NCBI GenBank assembly: GCA_965237985.1
Contig: OZ250161.1
Location: 1,798,001 to 1,862,000 of the forward strand
DNA length: 64,000 nt
Direction: 5' to 3'
Origin: G965212025 sp965237985
GTDB lineage: Bacteria > Pseudomonadota > Gammaproteobacteria > Poriferisulfidales > Oxydemutatoraceae
The translations under genes were made by a program, and so were the position numbers. Positions 62,911 through 64,000 of the stretch are shown piece by piece. Numbering within the stretch: the first letter of the stretch is position 1; each line of letters starts with the position of its first letter. The notes beneath the pieces were generated by a model. It was not told the origin of the DNA. It searched no databases and worked only from the letters and a program-made list of their open reading frames with translations.

Positions 62911-64000
62911 ATGGGCACAGCACTAGCCACCTCGGCGATGCCGTTAAAGGTTGCCGTTGTGGGCAGCGGGCCGAGCGGGTTTTATACGGCCGAAGCCCTG
63001 CTGAAGTCACCATACGAGGTGCATGTTGATCTCCTGGAGTACCTGCCCACTCCATTTGGTCTGGTCAGAAGTGGCGTGGCACCTGATCATCAGAAATTAA
63101 AAGGTGCCATCAAGGTTTATGAAGGGGTAGCTGAGCATGAGCGGCTACGATTTTTTGGCAACGTGAAAGTAGGGAGGGACATTGCTGCTGAAGAATTGTC
63201 CAAAATATATCACGCCGTTATTTACACCTGTGGTGCTGAAACGGATCGGAAATTGGCGATTCCGGGGGAAGATTTGACCGGCAGTCACACAGCGACTGAG
63301 TTTGTGGGTTGGTACAATGGGCATCCGGATTACCAAAATCGTGTCTTCGATTTTTCCGTCAGTAATGCGGTGATTATCGGTCAGGGAAACGTTGCTGCGG
63401 ATGTGGCGAGAATTCTTGCCAAGACCCCGGAAGAGCTCATGTATACAGACATCACTGAAAATGCTTTACGCGCTTTGCGCAACAGCAAAATCCGTAATAT
63501 TTATGTTGTTGGGCGGCGTGGTGCAGCGCAGGCAAAATTCTCGCCAAAAGAACTTCGGGAATTCTCAACTCTGGGAGATTGCACTCCGTACGTTGCCCCT
63601 GAAGATCTGGAACTGAATGAAGCCAGCCGTGTTGAAGTGGGAAGCCGGAAAGGTGCCTACGCGAAAAAAACCTACCAGCTTTTTCAGCAGTTTTCCAAGA
63701 TGGAAAATCATGGCAAGTCTCGTGTCAGCCACTTTGCTTTTTTAAAAAGTCCGGTTCGTCTGAGAGGCGTGGATCGCGTCAGAGAAGTGATTCTGGAAAA
63801 AAACTTGCTTAAAGGAGAAGCGTTTTTGCAATCTGCGTGCGGGACGGGAGAAATGGTCAGTCTGGAATGCGGAATTTTTTTCAGGAGTATTGGCTACCGA
63901 GGTGTTCCCATTCCCGGGATTCCTTTTGATGCTCGATCCGGGAGGATTCCGAACGAATTCGGCAGAGTGAAAAAAAATGCCAAAAATGCCCTCTTGGGGA
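62911..64000 (+). CDS. Ferredoxin-NADP reductase, FprA/adrenodoxin-reductase type (3' end outside the window)
   Basis: The frame is open to the window end, about 363 residues. An FAD-binding VAVVGSGPSGFYTAEALL lies near 13-30, then PTPFGLVRSGVAPDHQKLK, IYTCGAETDRKLAIPGE, a second dinucleotide site AVIIGQGNVAADVARIL and VVGRRGAAQAKFSPKELRE. These define the FprA group, which passes electrons between ferredoxin and NADP(H). I use ATG 62911; ATG 62938 is an alternative. Adjacency to fdxA suggests a ferredoxin-to-NADP branch serving the C1 module. Confidence 0.92.
   Translation, partial: MGTALATSAMPLKVAVVGSGPSGFYTAEALLKSPYEVHVDLLEYLPTPFGLVRSGVAPDHQKLKGAIKVYEGVAEHERLRFFGNVKVGRDIAAEELSKIYHAVIYTCGAETDRKLAIPGEDLTGSHTATEFVGWYNGHPDYQNRVFDFSVSNAVIIGQGNVAADVARILAKTPEELMYTDITENALRALRNSKIRNIYVVGRRGAAQAKFSPKELREFSTLGDCTPYVAPEDLELNEASRVEVGSRKGAYAKKTYQLFQQFSKMENHGKSRVSHFAFLKSPVRLRGVDRVREVILEKNLLKGEAFLQSACGTGEMVSLECGIFFRSIGYRGVPIPGIPFDARSGRIPNEFGRVKKNAKNALLG

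Noticed and set aside
1..64000. tRNA, rRNA, tmRNA or riboswitch genes
   Set aside because: I looked for T-arm-like and leader-like sequences in the intergenic stretches and saw none that would hold up; a covariance-model scan would be needed to exclude them.

Overview
The window looks like a chromosome segment of a gammaproteobacterium. This rests on gene order: trpF-trpB-trpA-accD-folC-dedD-cvpA-purF, bamC-dapA-bcp-perM, mutL-miaA, aroK-aroB divergent from mrcA, ppiB-lpxH, and ppa-mrdA-rodA. About 40 metabolic and housekeeping genes are open and intact. The DNA between them is unusually rich in tandem repeats, decayed duplicates and pseudogenes, as in host-associated or recently bottlenecked bacteria. 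That lifestyle is inference.

Layout: 1-5405 (minus) holds cell elongation genes (rodA, mrdA), ppa, grxD and an orphan hydantoinase B. 5683-8573 (plus) has a promoter, a 25-residue membrane ORF, a urate-hydroxylase-like membrane protein and argD-argF. 8574-12771 holds IS3-family remnants and a broken GLUG-repeat surface protein gene. 12772-20034 has miaA with four decayed copies of its own 5' end, mutL, a RibD-C-like reductase, aroB and aroK. 20185-25527 has mrcA, an eight-copy 170-bp array and tatD. 25663-28848 (minus) has a BCCT transporter and a frameshifted outer-membrane porin. 30553-35194 has an unrecognised protein, a 1.5-kb array of a 14-bp unit and a five-copy 155-bp array. 35255-45271 has the trp/accD/folC/purF block, two truncated copies of the accD 5' end, an L,D-transpeptidase and glycerate 2-kinase. 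45738-47716 has an AAA ATPase with a broken DUF4276-like partner. 48153-53579 has envelope and housekeeping genes. 54072-57038 is a second GLUG/Ig-like repeat locus, also frameshifted. 57286-64000 encodes formylmethanofuran dehydrogenase-type subunits D, B, A and C, formyltransferase, a 7Fe ferredoxin and a ferredoxin-NADP reductase.

The last block is the most notable metabolically. It is the tetrahydromethanopterin/methanofuran C1 module of methylotrophs and methanogens. Its B subunit keeps the cysteines expected for an iron-sulfur cluster and for the Mo/W cofactor, a separate D subunit is present, and ferredoxin genes follow directly. It may therefore be a redox-active formyl-MFR dehydrogenase rather than the redox-inert Fhc hydrolase of methylotrophic bacteria. 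A MOFRL-type glycerate 2-kinase (serine-cycle type), a betaine-type transporter and a hydantoinase subunit are compatible with C1 units drawn from methylated nitrogen compounds. That link is inference.

The second theme is a recurring architecture: tandem arrays or truncated 5'-end duplicates sit immediately upstream of intact genes (miaA, accD, and more loosely tatD, trpF and the glycerate kinase gene).
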